Part shown: positions 1-8,558 of the stretch, piece by piece
Position numbering within the stretch: the stretch's first letter is position 1
How the letters are laid out: each line of letters opens with the position of its first letter
Origin: Bacteroidota bacterium
GTDB taxonomy: Bacteria > Bacteroidota > Bacteroidia > NS11-12g > UBA955
NCBI GenBank assembly: GCA_963169345.1
Contig: CAUJCT010000011.1
Coordinates: 1 to 57,327, forward strand
Direction of reading: 5' to 3'
Length of the DNA stretch: 57,327 bases
Made by a program: the position numbers and the translations under genes
Notes under the pieces: model-generated
Database searches by the model: none
Told to the model about the DNA's origin: nothing
Seen by the model: the letters and a program-made list of their open reading frames with translations, nothing else

Positions 1-2403
1 GTAAGTCTCGATGGTGAACTTAAACTGCGGTGCGTAATTGAATAGATTGCTCTCCGCAACAACAAAGAAAAAGCCTATTCTAACCCGCTCTTTCCAAATT
101 CTTAGAATCTTTTCTATACCAACATACATCTCTGCATATCGCATTTTCCTTTCAGTAGTCGCCAGCAATCCAGCACCTGCTACCTCTATTATGTTCAACT
201 TTTTAAGGAATGGCACTTTATTAATTAATGCTCCATTAAATCTGTGCAAATAATGCAATTCATAAAACCGCTTGAATGTAGCAAATGAAGAATCCAATCC
301 CTGGAATGAGTACAATGGATTGGCGAAAAATACAGGACCAATAGACCATTGGTATTTGTAGTCTACCCTCTCCAATCTTTTCGTTGACAAAAATTCACCC
401 GTTACAAATCTATATTTACTAATTCCGGCCAGCCCTATTTTAATATCTTGCTCGGCTCTGAATTCCAAATAGTCAAAGTTGACAACACTGCCCAAAACAT
501 TAAGTCCCTTTCTATATGAGGCACTTACTTCAGGCCATTTCGAACCAAGAATCAATTTCTGGTAAGGTTCACGTATGTATTTCTGAAAAGGTACATACGA
601 TAATGTCAGCGTACCATACAATGCTTTGTAATCCTGGAAACCAACCACATTGGTATTGCCTCCCCACAGACTATCCCCTCTTGAATCAAATTTCATGTTG
701 GCAATCGATCGTCTGTTTGCAAACTCAGCCATCGATCCGATATACAACCCATTAATAAGCTCAATTCTGTGATAAAAACTACCGTAATCCTGCTGATAAA
801 AATTCTGACGGGCATAAGTTTTAATCCAGGAGGCATAAGGATTAATTATCCCAAAATCGGAACCTATACTGGCTGCATAAGATCCTCGCCGGAAAGGATC
901 ATATAACTTGGAAAATGAAGCTGTCCCTTTCAAATCCCTGTTTAATATCCCGTAATTCGGACGCACAAATAAATCAAACGATTTCTTATTTTTAAACTCA
1001 CGTGCGTAATAAACCCAATAATTCACTCTGGGCCCTGCAATATATACAGGTGTGTATACAAAAAGCAATGGTTTGAAGTAAACTCTCCGTTCCTTTGACC
1101 GCAGATAATTTCCCTGACCCATCAGAAATAATTTTTTTATCGTTATTCTGTTGTATACACTATCAGCTGAATCTTGCCAGTGCTTTTGACTGGTTATAGC
1201 TTTTAAACTGTCATTCCTTCTAATAAAAGCCAGTTCTTTTGCGGTGTATGGTTCCTGCCGGATATCTTTCCAATAAACCGAGTCGCGCTCATACGCCAGC
1301 TGTGTAGTTGAGCTCAATTCATTACTGAAAAATCTCTTACCAAACTCCGGATTCATTCTATGATTAGAATAATAAACAACAGTTCTGCCACTTGCAGCCT
1401 CCTTTCCAAATTTAGCTTTGTAATTAAATTCTTGTTTCACCAAAATATAATTACTGTCTTTCCATGCAAATTCCTGCTTAATCTCAAATTCGTCATACTC
1501 TACCATGTGGTATTTAGGGAAATACAAATCCAAAGATTTCAGACACCAGGTACTGTCTTCAATAATGAGTTTCCCTGACACCAAAGCATTGCCCAGCATG
1601 CCCGGCTGCACTCTTATCTCATAGTACTTTCTGTTATTCTCGTAAAAAGTACTTAATAATTTGTACTTATAAGCAATCAATCCGCTATTGCTAATAGGGG
1701 ATAAAATTGGCATTTCACTTAAAGCAGGTATTTCAATTAAATTTCGGTAAAAATCAAAATGTCCATCGGTATGTGTCAGGTAAAATAAGCTCGACTTATC
1801 CCCTCTTATTTCTACACCATTTCTTTCTTCTTTAATTTTATTAGGGGGTGCGAAGTGCACTGTCATAAACACTTCTGCCAGATTCAAGCCGCTTTGAACA
1901 GTCTTGACAGTGTCTTTTTTCTTCTTACTGGTAGTTTCTGAGATTTCAGTTGCTTTAATATAAGCATCAACAGAAAATGCATTGTTTCGCAAGTACTTAT
2001 ACTTGTTATCAATAACCTTCTTGATAATTTCCTCTGATCTGTCTACTCTTTTGGATGTTACTTTCGCCGCATCAAAATTAGCTTGAATCATTTCTAGAAT
2101 AGCATCCTGAACTACATCCGCACCCGAAACTGTAACGGGCATCTTAAGCGTCTTATAATTTTGAAAAGTATAGATTAAAATATAACTACCATCACTTATT
2201 TTAATCTCATAATTACCTTTTACATCCGTCTGTGTATTTAAGCTGGCATTGCCCTGAACAGAAACCTTAACAAAAGCTAATGGTTCCAAAAGTGAATTTC
2301 GGACCGTACCACTTATTTTATGAAATTGAGCAGAGAGATTGCCAACCCATGTGGTCATTAATAACAGAAAAATATAATTAAATCTTGGTAGCACTTTATT
2401 CAA
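1..2403 (-). CDS. DUF5686 outer-membrane protein with carboxypeptidase-like regulatory domain (3' end outside window)
   Basis: The reading frame is open for 801 codons from the start to the window edge. Residues 1-27 form a signal peptide ending in a Ser-Ala-Gln site. Residues about 29-115 look like a CarboxypepD_reg-like beta-sandwich (motif KISGTVRN, then TDVKGNYEIK). The rest matches the DUF5686 family: a periplasmic part followed by beta-barrel strands rich in Tyr, Arg and Gly, with the late motif KMRYAEMYVGIEK. Only about the last dozen residues seem to be missing. The start is uncertain: TTG at 2403 gives the best signal peptide (MNKVLPRF...), GTG at 2394 and ATG at 2358 are alternatives. 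DUF5686 proteins are outer-membrane proteins of unknown function in Bacteroidota. No clear terminator separates it from the HIT gene upstream. Confidence 0.85.
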   Translation of the reverse strand, partial: MNKVLPRFNYIFLLLMTTWVGNLSAQFHKISGTVRNSLLEPLAFVKVSVQGNASLNTQTDVKGNYEIKISDGSYILIYTFQNYKTLKMPVTVSGADVVQDAILEMIQANFDAAKVTSKRVDRSEEIIKKVIDNKYKYLRNNAFSVDAYIKATEISETTSKKKKDTVKTVQSGLNLAEVFMTVHFAPPNKIKEERNGVEIRGDKSSLFYLTHTDGHFDFYRNLIEIPALSEMPILSPISNSGLIAYKYKLLSTFYENNRKYYEIRVQPGMLGNALVSGKLIIEDSTWCLKSLDLYFPKYHMVEYDEFEIKQEFAWKDSNYILVKQEFNYKAKFGKEAASGRTVVYYSNHRMNPEFGKRFFSNELSSTTQLAYERDSVYWKDIRQEPYTAKELAFIRRNDSLKAITSQKHWQDSADSVYNRITIKKLFLMGQGNYLRSKERRVYFKPLLFVYTPVYIAGPRVNYWVYYAREFKNKKSFDLFVRPNYGILNRDLKGTASFSKLYDPFRRGSYAASIGSDFGIINPYASWIKTYARQNFYQQDYGSFYHRIELINGLYIGSMAEFANRRSIANMKFDSRGDSLWGGNTNVVGFQDYKALYGTLTLSYVPFQKYIREPYQKLILGSKWPEVSASYRKGLNVLGSVVNFDYLEFRAEQDIKIGLAGISKYRFVTGEFLSTKRLERVDYKYQWSIGPVFFANPLYSFQGLDSSFATFKRFYELHYLHRFNGALINKVPFLKKLNIIEVAGAGLLATTERKMRYAEMYVGIEKILRIWKERVRIGFFFVVAESNLFNYAPQFKFTIETY

Positions 2404-2524
2404 TACGTGTCTAACGCAAATTAATCAATTTTGTTACAACTGTCATGAATCCGTTCTACAATCAGAGACAAAATTGGGATAAAAGTCATTAAATCAATTA
2501 TCCAAAGAAATAAACAGGAAGCTT

Positions 2525-2920
2525 TTAATCTAATTTGGCCGCAATAGATTGTGCCAGGATTTGATATTCCTCAGGGCTAAGTTTCACCCTTTCGCCTGTA
2601 AAACTCATATCGCCTATGGTGTTCATTGGAATCAAATGCACATGAGCGTGAGGCACTTCTAATCCAACGACAGCAACTCCGATTTTTTTACAAGGAACGA
2701 CTTCCTTTACAGCTTTTGCAACTTTCTTGGCGAAAATATGGAGTGCGGCAAGACTGGCATCATCCATATCAAATATATAATCTGTTTCGACTTTAGGTAT
2801 TACCAATGCGTGTCCTTTAGCCACAGGATTGACATCCAGAAATGCTAAAAAATGTTCGTTTTCAGCCAATTTATAACACGGAATTTCACCGGCTATAATT
2901 TTTGAAAAAATAGTGGACAT
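2525..2920 (-). CDS. HIT family nucleotide hydrolase
   Basis: A 131-residue cytoplasmic protein of normal length for the HIT (histidine triad) superfamily. The triad HAHVHLI lies at residues 91-97, with His91, His93 and His95 coordinating the alpha-phosphate in known members. The N-terminal IFSKIIAGEIP and the middle NPVAKGHALVIPK segments are also typical. Family members hydrolyse nucleoside phosphoramidates or adenylated nucleotides; the substrate here cannot be told. It starts 2 nt after the greA stop codon, so the two genes almost certainly share a transcript. No Shine-Dalgarno sequence is visible, as usual in Bacteroidota. Confidence 0.93.
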   Translation of the reverse strand: MSTIFSKIIAGEIPCYKLAENEHFLAFLDVNPVAKGHALVIPKVETDYIFDMDDASLAALHIFAKKVAKAVKEVVPCKKIGVAVVGLEVPHAHVHLIPMNTIGDMSFTGERVKLSPEEYQILAQSIAAKLD

Positions 2921-2922
2921 AA

Positions 2923-3396
2923 TTAAAGAGAAATTTCGAGAATTTCGAGTTTAACAACACCGGCAGGTACGCTAATTTCTACTACATCTCCTTTGGCTTT
3001 ACCAATCAAACCTGAACCAATGGCAGATTTGCTGGAAATTCTTCCGAGTTTCATATCTGCTTCTTTTTCCGAAACAATCATATACTCCATTTCCCTGTTA
3101 GCATTCAGGTTTTTAACTTTCACTTTGCTTAAAAGGTTCACTTTAGAAATATCCAGTTTGCTCTCATCAATTATTCTTGCATTGGCAAACATGTCATTGA
3201 GTTTAGCAATTTTAGCTTCGAGCAGTCCCTGAGCTTCTTTGGCGGCATCGTATTCAGCATTTTCCGATAAATCACCCTTATCCCTTGCTTCTGCAATTTG
3301 CGCACTGATTGCAGGGCGTTGAACCTTTTGTAAATATTCAATCTCCTTTTTAAGATTCTCGTAACCTTCTTTGGTTAAATAGATTATTTCACTCAT
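2923..3396 (-). CDS. greA: Transcription elongation factor GreA
   Basis: A 157-residue protein, the normal GreA length. It rescues backtracked RNA polymerase by stimulating transcript cleavage in the secondary channel. An N-terminal coiled coil (about 1-75) carries the acidic tip in GDLSENAEYDAA, where Asp42 and Glu45 correspond to the catalytic acidic pair. The C-terminal FKBP-like domain ends with GDVVEISVPAG. The frame could be opened 16 codons further upstream, but that extension would translate a terminator hairpin, so ATG 3396 is chosen. The gene begins only 15 nt after the U-tract of that terminator and is followed at 2 nt by the HIT gene. Confidence 0.95.
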   Translation of the reverse strand: MSEIIYLTKEGYENLKKEIEYLQKVQRPAISAQIAEARDKGDLSENAEYDAAKEAQGLLEAKIAKLNDMFANARIIDESKLDISKVNLLSKVKVKNLNANREMEYMIVSEKEADMKLGRISSKSAIGSGLIGKAKGDVVEISVPAGVVKLEILEISL

Positions 3397-3411
3397 ACTC
3401 TTGGTAGTTTT

Positions 3412-3447
3412 AAAAAAAAACAAGTGCCTCCAAAATGGAAGCACTTG
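3412..3447 (-). terminator. Intrinsic terminator between PorV-like gene and greA
   Basis: Read on the minus strand, arms at 3447-3437 and 3431-3421 form an 11-bp stem with one mismatch around a 5-nt loop, followed at once by nine T residues (3420-3412). It ends the three-gene operon upstream and stands directly before greA. Confidence 0.88.
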
Positions 3448-3449
3448 CG

Positions 3450-3457
3450 CAAAGTTA
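3450..3457 (-). promoter_or_regulatory. Candidate -7 promoter box (TAACTTTG) upstream of greA
   Basis: An exact match to the Bacteroidota -7 consensus TAnnTTTG. A start site a few bases downstream would fall at the first base of the terminator hairpin. No good -33 TTG is seen at the usual spacing, so this is a weak call. Confidence 0.35.
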
Positions 3458-3471
3458 TATAAAAATTTGAA

Positions 3472-4593
3472 TTATTTAATTGAAATTCTCAATCCAAATG
3501 TGTGTGTGCCATTAAAAGGATTGGTGTGTCTGTATGAATAGTCAACGCCAATCACATTTTGTCTTTTCTTATCCAAAGGCAATTGAACAGTTGCACCCAA
3601 ATTCATACCAGTATAGGCATTGTTTCTGGTTTCATATTTCAAAATACCTTTCTCATAATTGTATCCGGCTCTTAACATTAACATTTCTCTGTAAGAGTAT
3701 TCCAATCCAAAGGCTGTCTGATTTGGAGCAGCAGAGTTGTTAGAAAAACTTAAACCGGTGGTTAATCTGTGCCAGTATTTATCCTTCTGTGCATCCAAAC
3801 GGAAATCATAGGCCAGACCAATGTTAATGAATGAAGGCAAAGGGGTTTTATCTGCACGCTGTGAAGTAGTTTGAGTGTAGGATTTGCCATCAATATTGGA
3901 TTTGGCAGCTAAACCATCACCACTGTATTTGGCATCTGTTCCCAGATTTTTAATACTTACACCGAAACGAATATCCGAACCTCTTGCTGCTGCAGGATTT
4001 TGTTCAGGACTCATATACTTAACTGTCTTCTTGGTTAAAAGGTCGGCATATTGCAAACCTGCATCAATACCCAACGCTCCGACATGCACATCAGGAGTAG
4101 ATTCAGAGGCCAATTTAACATTGATACCTGCTGAAATCTTATCACCAAAGTTATAAGCATAACCAAGGTTGATGTTGCTGATTGAAGGCTTATAAGTACC
4201 TATACCTCCATCCGGCTGATCGTAAGTTGTGATTGGAATTTGACCAAGAGAGAATGAACTGATGGCCATACCGATGACACCCTTACCACCTGATAATGCC
4301 TGAGCAAAACCAAATGAATTAATATTGATACCGGTACCTACTAACCATGCCGATCTGCTAAAAGCCAGCTCCGTACCATTTACTTTTCCTAAACCTGCTA
4401 TGTTCCAGTGAAAGGATTCCACACCTGAAACCAAAGCTGCGCTGGCATTGCCCATACCACTTGACTGAGCCCAGCCGTTCACCATTAACTGAGTGAAACC
4501 ATACTGACCAGTTCGGGCAGGAGCAGATAACTGGGCCATCATAGAACCTGAAGTTATTACTGCTGCTATCGCTACAAATATATTTTTTCTCAT
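3472..4593 (-). CDS. PorV/PorQ family outer-membrane beta-barrel protein
   Basis: 373 residues with a signal peptide (1-20, cleavage near SMMAQ). The N-terminal TGQYGFTQLMVNGWAQSSGMGNA and the motif SFHWNIAGLG are characteristic of the PorV/PorQ family, FadL-like 14-strand barrels. The rest alternates amphipathic strands and ends in the typical outer-membrane-type GLRISIK. PorV in known T9SS acts as a shuttle that receives cargo from the translocon; many genomes carry paralogs of unknown role. This gene is third in an operon, 19 nt after a large surface protein, which suggests it serves that partner. It is too divergent from PorV and PorP to assign a symbol. Confidence 0.85.
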   Translation of the reverse strand: MRKNIFVAIAAVITSGSMMAQLSAPARTGQYGFTQLMVNGWAQSSGMGNASAALVSGVESFHWNIAGLGKVNGTELAFSRSAWLVGTGININSFGFAQALSGGKGVIGMAISSFSLGQIPITTYDQPDGGIGTYKPSISNINLGYAYNFGDKISAGINVKLASESTPDVHVGALGIDAGLQYADLLTKKTVKYMSPEQNPAAARGSDIRFGVSIKNLGTDAKYSGDGLAAKSNIDGKSYTQTTSQRADKTPLPSFINIGLAYDFRLDAQKDKYWHRLTTGLSFSNNSAAPNQTAFGLEYSYREMLMLRAGYNYEKGILKYETRNNAYTGMNLGATVQLPLDKKRQNVIGVDYSYRHTNPFNGTHTFGLRISIK

Positions 4594-4612
4594 ACTGATT
4601 CTTTCTTAATGA

Positions 4613-7600
4613 TTAATATGTATCTAAATCTAACTGACGCATCACGCCATACCACTTTAAAATCTTCTCACCCAAATCTCCGCAGTCTACGTGAATGATG
4701 TAGAAACCACTTGCAACCGGCACTTTTCCATTGTTCTTAAGATCCCAGTCAACAAATGTTTCGTTGTCGTCTTTCTCAATTCTTCTTACCAATGTACCAT
4801 TCAATGAGTAAATTGAAATTGTACATTTTGGAGGCAAATTGGTAATCTTAACCCTTGAATCAATTGCACTTGACTCGTATCCAGAACTTGCATAATATGG
4901 GTTAGGCACAACGTTTATCAAATCAACAGCATTTTTACCTGTAGTCTGATTGATATTGTTGTATACACTTTCAGTTGAGAATGTATATCTAGGAATTGTA
5001 GCAGTATCTCCAGCGATAGATTTGTTGTAAGGTTTTCTCACATTCAGCATGATTTTAACTTCGGTAGGAGGAACACCATTTTTCAAACTGAAACTTGGAG
5101 CAGCCATTGCCGGAATTACCCACATTGCCTGAGAATATACTTTACGTTTGTCAACCTGATTTACAATAGCACCCGGAGCATTTACTTTCAATAAAGCATT
5201 GTAAGCTGCACCTTCATCATAGATTGGTCCTTTGTAAATACGTGATGACATACCTACATAACTACCCATTACATAGATGTTATGTTTTCCACCATTGTAT
5301 TGATAAGTACCATCTGAGTATTTAGATGTTGGGTTCCAGATCATGTCATTACCACCTTCAGCTCCGGTTAAATATGAATCTTCACCAAACATGATATTCA
5401 AACGCTCACCTGTTTCAAGATTGATTGCATATCCAGGGAAATAAGACATACCTTTGTCGTTAGGGTCTGTTGATTCTTCCCATTCAATGAAACTTCCATC
5501 ACTTGGATTGAATTTAGGCTTCTTAGATGCATGCCAGCGCATGTTGAATTTCTCCATATTACCTTCACTCAGGTTCTTATCTTCAGCCATTTCAACAACC
5601 ACACATTTAGTCCATTTTCTTACATCTGGAGTAATTACCAATTGTATACTAGCCAATTCTGAAAGTGGATTGTCTGTAACTTGTGAACCTTTCCAGGCTG
5701 GAGCGTAAATAGTAGCACCGTTATTAGCAGGACCTTCCATTCTTGCACAAAGTGCGTAAGGAGCAATTCTTCTGTCCCAGATTTTCTCAAATGCTTCATA
5801 AGGGTCGTAAGAATCGTTACCTGTATGGGTAGGATCAAAATCTGAATAGAAGTCGTGGATATATCCATCGAAAGTAGCAGCTGACAATCCGCTGGTTCCT
5901 GAACGGATCCAGTTAAACGGTGAGTATTCTGCATCAACATCTGTTACTGCTGTCAACCAACGTTTGTTATCATCTGCAAATGTTACTGAGTAACTAATGA
6001 AACCATTTGTAGTTTCGCCATAAGGATTGTTACCTGGTGTGTTCACCTGCTGAATTTCAACAGCCATACCCCATTCAGCTAAATTGTTAACTGTTTTTGT
6101 TGGACCTCTCCAGGAAGCTTTTCCCTGAACTGTCTCTATTAAAGTATCAATCGGACCATCTGCATATACAGATTCGCCTGTTGTTAAATTGGTTAATACC
6201 CAGTAGCTCTTTGCATTGATTGAGTCCTGATATTTAATTGAACCACCTTTAACTTTTACCGGATTAGGCTCAATAAATCTAAACTCAAAATCAGCTTTTG
6301 GAACTTTTAGAGGGTCAACGATTTTAATTTTAACCGGACCTTTACCACCCAAATATACAGGAGTAGCAGATGAACCATTGGCTAAAATTTCGTTTATGGT
6401 TTCATCGGTAAATTCCAATATCATACCGCCATTACCTCTACCGGTCATCTGTTTTAACATCGGACCATCACCATAACCTGCACCAAGTTTGCTTCCACCA
6501 AATTCAGGTTCTGATTTGTGAGGATATCCTGAAAGTTTAATAGTGTTTCTACCGGCCAGGAACTGAACTTCTTCAAGTTTCTGAGGGTCATTGGATGGAT
6601 ATCCGTAAGCAATAACTAAGTAATAGTATGTTTTAAAGTTAACCAGTGTTTTGTTAGATCCTGCAGCAAACGCATCTTCTTTTAAAGAGAAAGTATGTTT
6701 GATACCTTCGTTAGAACCATTTACTTTCAGTTTAGGAATGTTGGCAGAAACATCACCATCATATTCCATGTTGATCATGGTGCTGATATTGTCTTTAACA
6801 TCGCACTGAAGTACCAGTCTTGCTTTTTCAATATCGTTCAATTCACTGTTAGATACTGTACCATCTTTTAACTGATACACCATGTAACCCTGGAATTTAT
6901 ATTCAATAGTTTGATTCTTTTCGTTTTTAATTTCCTCGAAGTACTTTTCAGTAACATCTGTATTTAAGAATTTAAGAACCAGTTCATTTTCTAATTCCTG
7001 CATTTCTACAGTTGGAGGCTCAGGACCATCCGGTAAATCGAATCTGTTGTTGAAGAGTTTCTGTGCTTTATCTGAAGCTAATTTCAATAATCCAAGTGAA
7101 CCTGTAGCACCACCTGAAGTTGTTTTAGCCCAAACCACACCAACAGTTACTGTGTTGCTTGCACCAGGAACAAGAGTGAAAGGACCTGCAGATTGTAGGA
7201 AACGTCTGTCACCAGGCTGGTTACCGGCCGATTTTTCAGTCCATCTTGGCAATGAAGCTGTAGCAGGGTTTGTTCCGTCGTCAAACATATATTTGGTACA
7301 AACGCTACCATTAACACCGTTACCTCCGTATTTCATACATACACCATTCATCCAGTTACCTTGTAAAAGGTTATAGAAGTCGATGGCATTGTCAGGGTTA
7401 CCATTAACAGGGTCACTTGTATTGTTATAGTATACAAATGCACCCATTCCCAGTTCGTTTCCAGCGGTATCTTTTGGACCCTGGAAGAAGTCGACACCCA
7501 CGCTTGGAGGATTCAAACCGTATCCGAGTACACCTTCATCATTATCGTCACCATTGTAACAGTAACCTAAACTACGACCAACATCACAACCTACATAGTC

Positions 7601-8533
7601 ATCAGAATAGTTACCCAAATCTGCGTCTACCCATTCACCGAAGTAGGTATTGTCAAGATTCTCGAAACCTCTGTTAACGATATTGGTTCTGTAGAAAGTC
7701 ATGTTATTGATTTCATCATTGGTTTGGAAGGCAAAGGCAGTTGTTTGCAATTCAAGACCGATTGGAATTCCACCGGTTTCAGAGTGCACATTACCTCTGT
7801 CGTTGTATACAAACCAAATCATCTGATCAGGCTGGTCTTTTGGAAGATTCTTATCAGCTGGTCTCAGTGGATCCAGGATTGGATAGTCACCCTGCAATGG
7901 ATTATATCCAGGAATACTGTCCACATCAAAATAAGGAGCCAGTTCATTGGTCTGATTAGATGCGAAAGGCGTATTTGGATTACCCCAGGCTGGCCATTCA
8001 AGCAAGCTTTGAGGTACATCCGTATAACCTGAATTTTGCTGTCTCAGAATTTCTTCTCTGGTAACCTTAAACATTTTATCCCAGGCTTCGCAACGACCAG
8101 GGTCGGTACTCACATCGTTCATATCGAGTGTACCTGGCCAGAAATCACTACCACGCTGACGATAAGTCATGGCTGCCATACGCAAATTACCATCACCTCT
8201 GCCAAGACCACCTATCCATAGTGCTCCAGAAAACAAAGAGTGTTTTCTCACACTGTTTGCGTCTGTCACTTTTGGTATTTCATACTTTGGATTGTTTAAG
8301 TCCCACCACATATCACCTCCATTGAGGATTCTTGTACGGACGTTGTTGATGTCTAAGTCGGCACTTTGGGAAGCCGCCTTACAGGTGCTGGCAAATTCGG
8401 CTAAGCCACCGCCTGCACCCTGGGTACTGCCACCGCTCTTCTTAGAGAGATTTTTAATCTCTGCTGCATTAGCTGTTAAAGCTAAAACTAAGCAGGCAGT
8501 CAAGTAACCAAATTTAATATAAACACTTTTCAT
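4613..8533 (-). CDS. Large secreted surface protein with C-terminal FlgD-like/T9SS-type domain
   Basis: 1306 residues with a signal peptide (1-23, TANAAE). Near the N-terminus, NNVRTRILNGGDMWWDL and FSGALWIGGL are motifs I associate with a recurrent, unnamed Bacteroidota surface-protein family. The C-terminal 100 residues form an Ig-like FlgD/T9SS-type domain: VVPNPYYASSGYE, ISIYSLNGTLVRRIEKD, then ASGFYIIHV. A further tail, KWYGVMRQLDLDTY, follows it. The middle has several predicted beta-sandwich segments but no catalytic motif I recognise. It lies 25 nt after the TonB-receptor-like gene and 19 nt before the PorV/PorQ gene. Its likely role is cell-surface display or export by T9SS, inferred from architecture and neighbours. 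Function is otherwise unknown. Confidence 0.78.
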   Translation of the reverse strand: MKSVYIKFGYLTACLVLALTANAAEIKNLSKKSGGSTQGAGGGLAEFASTCKAASQSADLDINNVRTRILNGGDMWWDLNNPKYEIPKVTDANSVRKHSLFSGALWIGGLGRGDGNLRMAAMTYRQRGSDFWPGTLDMNDVSTDPGRCEAWDKMFKVTREEILRQQNSGYTDVPQSLLEWPAWGNPNTPFASNQTNELAPYFDVDSIPGYNPLQGDYPILDPLRPADKNLPKDQPDQMIWFVYNDRGNVHSETGGIPIGLELQTTAFAFQTNDEINNMTFYRTNIVNRGFENLDNTYFGEWVDADLGNYSDDYVGCDVGRSLGYCYNGDDNDEGVLGYGLNPPSVGVDFFQGPKDTAGNELGMGAFVYYNNTSDPVNGNPDNAIDFYNLLQGNWMNGVCMKYGGNGVNGSVCTKYMFDDGTNPATASLPRWTEKSAGNQPGDRRFLQSAGPFTLVPGASNTVTVGVVWAKTTSGGATGSLGLLKLASDKAQKLFNNRFDLPDGPEPPTVEMQELENELVLKFLNTDVTEKYFEEIKNEKNQTIEYKFQGYMVYQLKDGTVSNSELNDIEKARLVLQCDVKDNISTMINMEYDGDVSANIPKLKVNGSNEGIKHTFSLKEDAFAAGSNKTLVNFKTYYYLVIAYGYPSNDPQKLEEVQFLAGRNTIKLSGYPHKSEPEFGGSKLGAGYGDGPMLKQMTGRGNGGMILEFTDETINEILANGSSATPVYLGGKGPVKIKIVDPLKVPKADFEFRFIEPNPVKVKGGSIKYQDSINAKSYWVLTNLTTGESVYADGPIDTLIETVQGKASWRGPTKTVNNLAEWGMAVEIQQVNTPGNNPYGETTNGFISYSVTFADDNKRWLTAVTDVDAEYSPFNWIRSGTSGLSAATFDGYIHDFYSDFDPTHTGNDSYDPYEAFEKIWDRRIAPYALCARMEGPANNGATIYAPAWKGSQVTDNPLSELASIQLVITPDVRKWTKCVVVEMAEDKNLSEGNMEKFNMRWHASKKPKFNPSDGSFIEWEESTDPNDKGMSYFPGYAINLETGERLNIMFGEDSYLTGAEGGNDMIWNPTSKYSDGTYQYNGGKHNIYVMGSYVGMSSRIYKGPIYDEGAAYNALLKVNAPGAIVNQVDKRKVYSQAMWVIPAMAAPSFSLKNGVPPTEVKIMLNVRKPYNKSIAGDTATIPRYTFSTESVYNNINQTTGKNAVDLINVVPNPYYASSGYESSAIDSRVKITNLPPKCTISIYSLNGTLVRRIEKDDNETFVDWDLKNNGKVPVASGFYIIHVDCGDLGEKILKWYGVMRQLDLDTY

Positions 8534-8558
8534 ATTCTTGCTACTTTTAATAAACTAA

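Noticed and set aside
3397..3444. N-terminal extension of GreA
   Set aside because: It would translate the terminator hairpin and T-run; homologs start at MSEIIYLT.
5454..8507. Several plus-strand frames of 60-112 codons inside 4613-8533
   Set aside because: They lie fully antisense to a long well-supported gene and show no conserved motifs or promoters.
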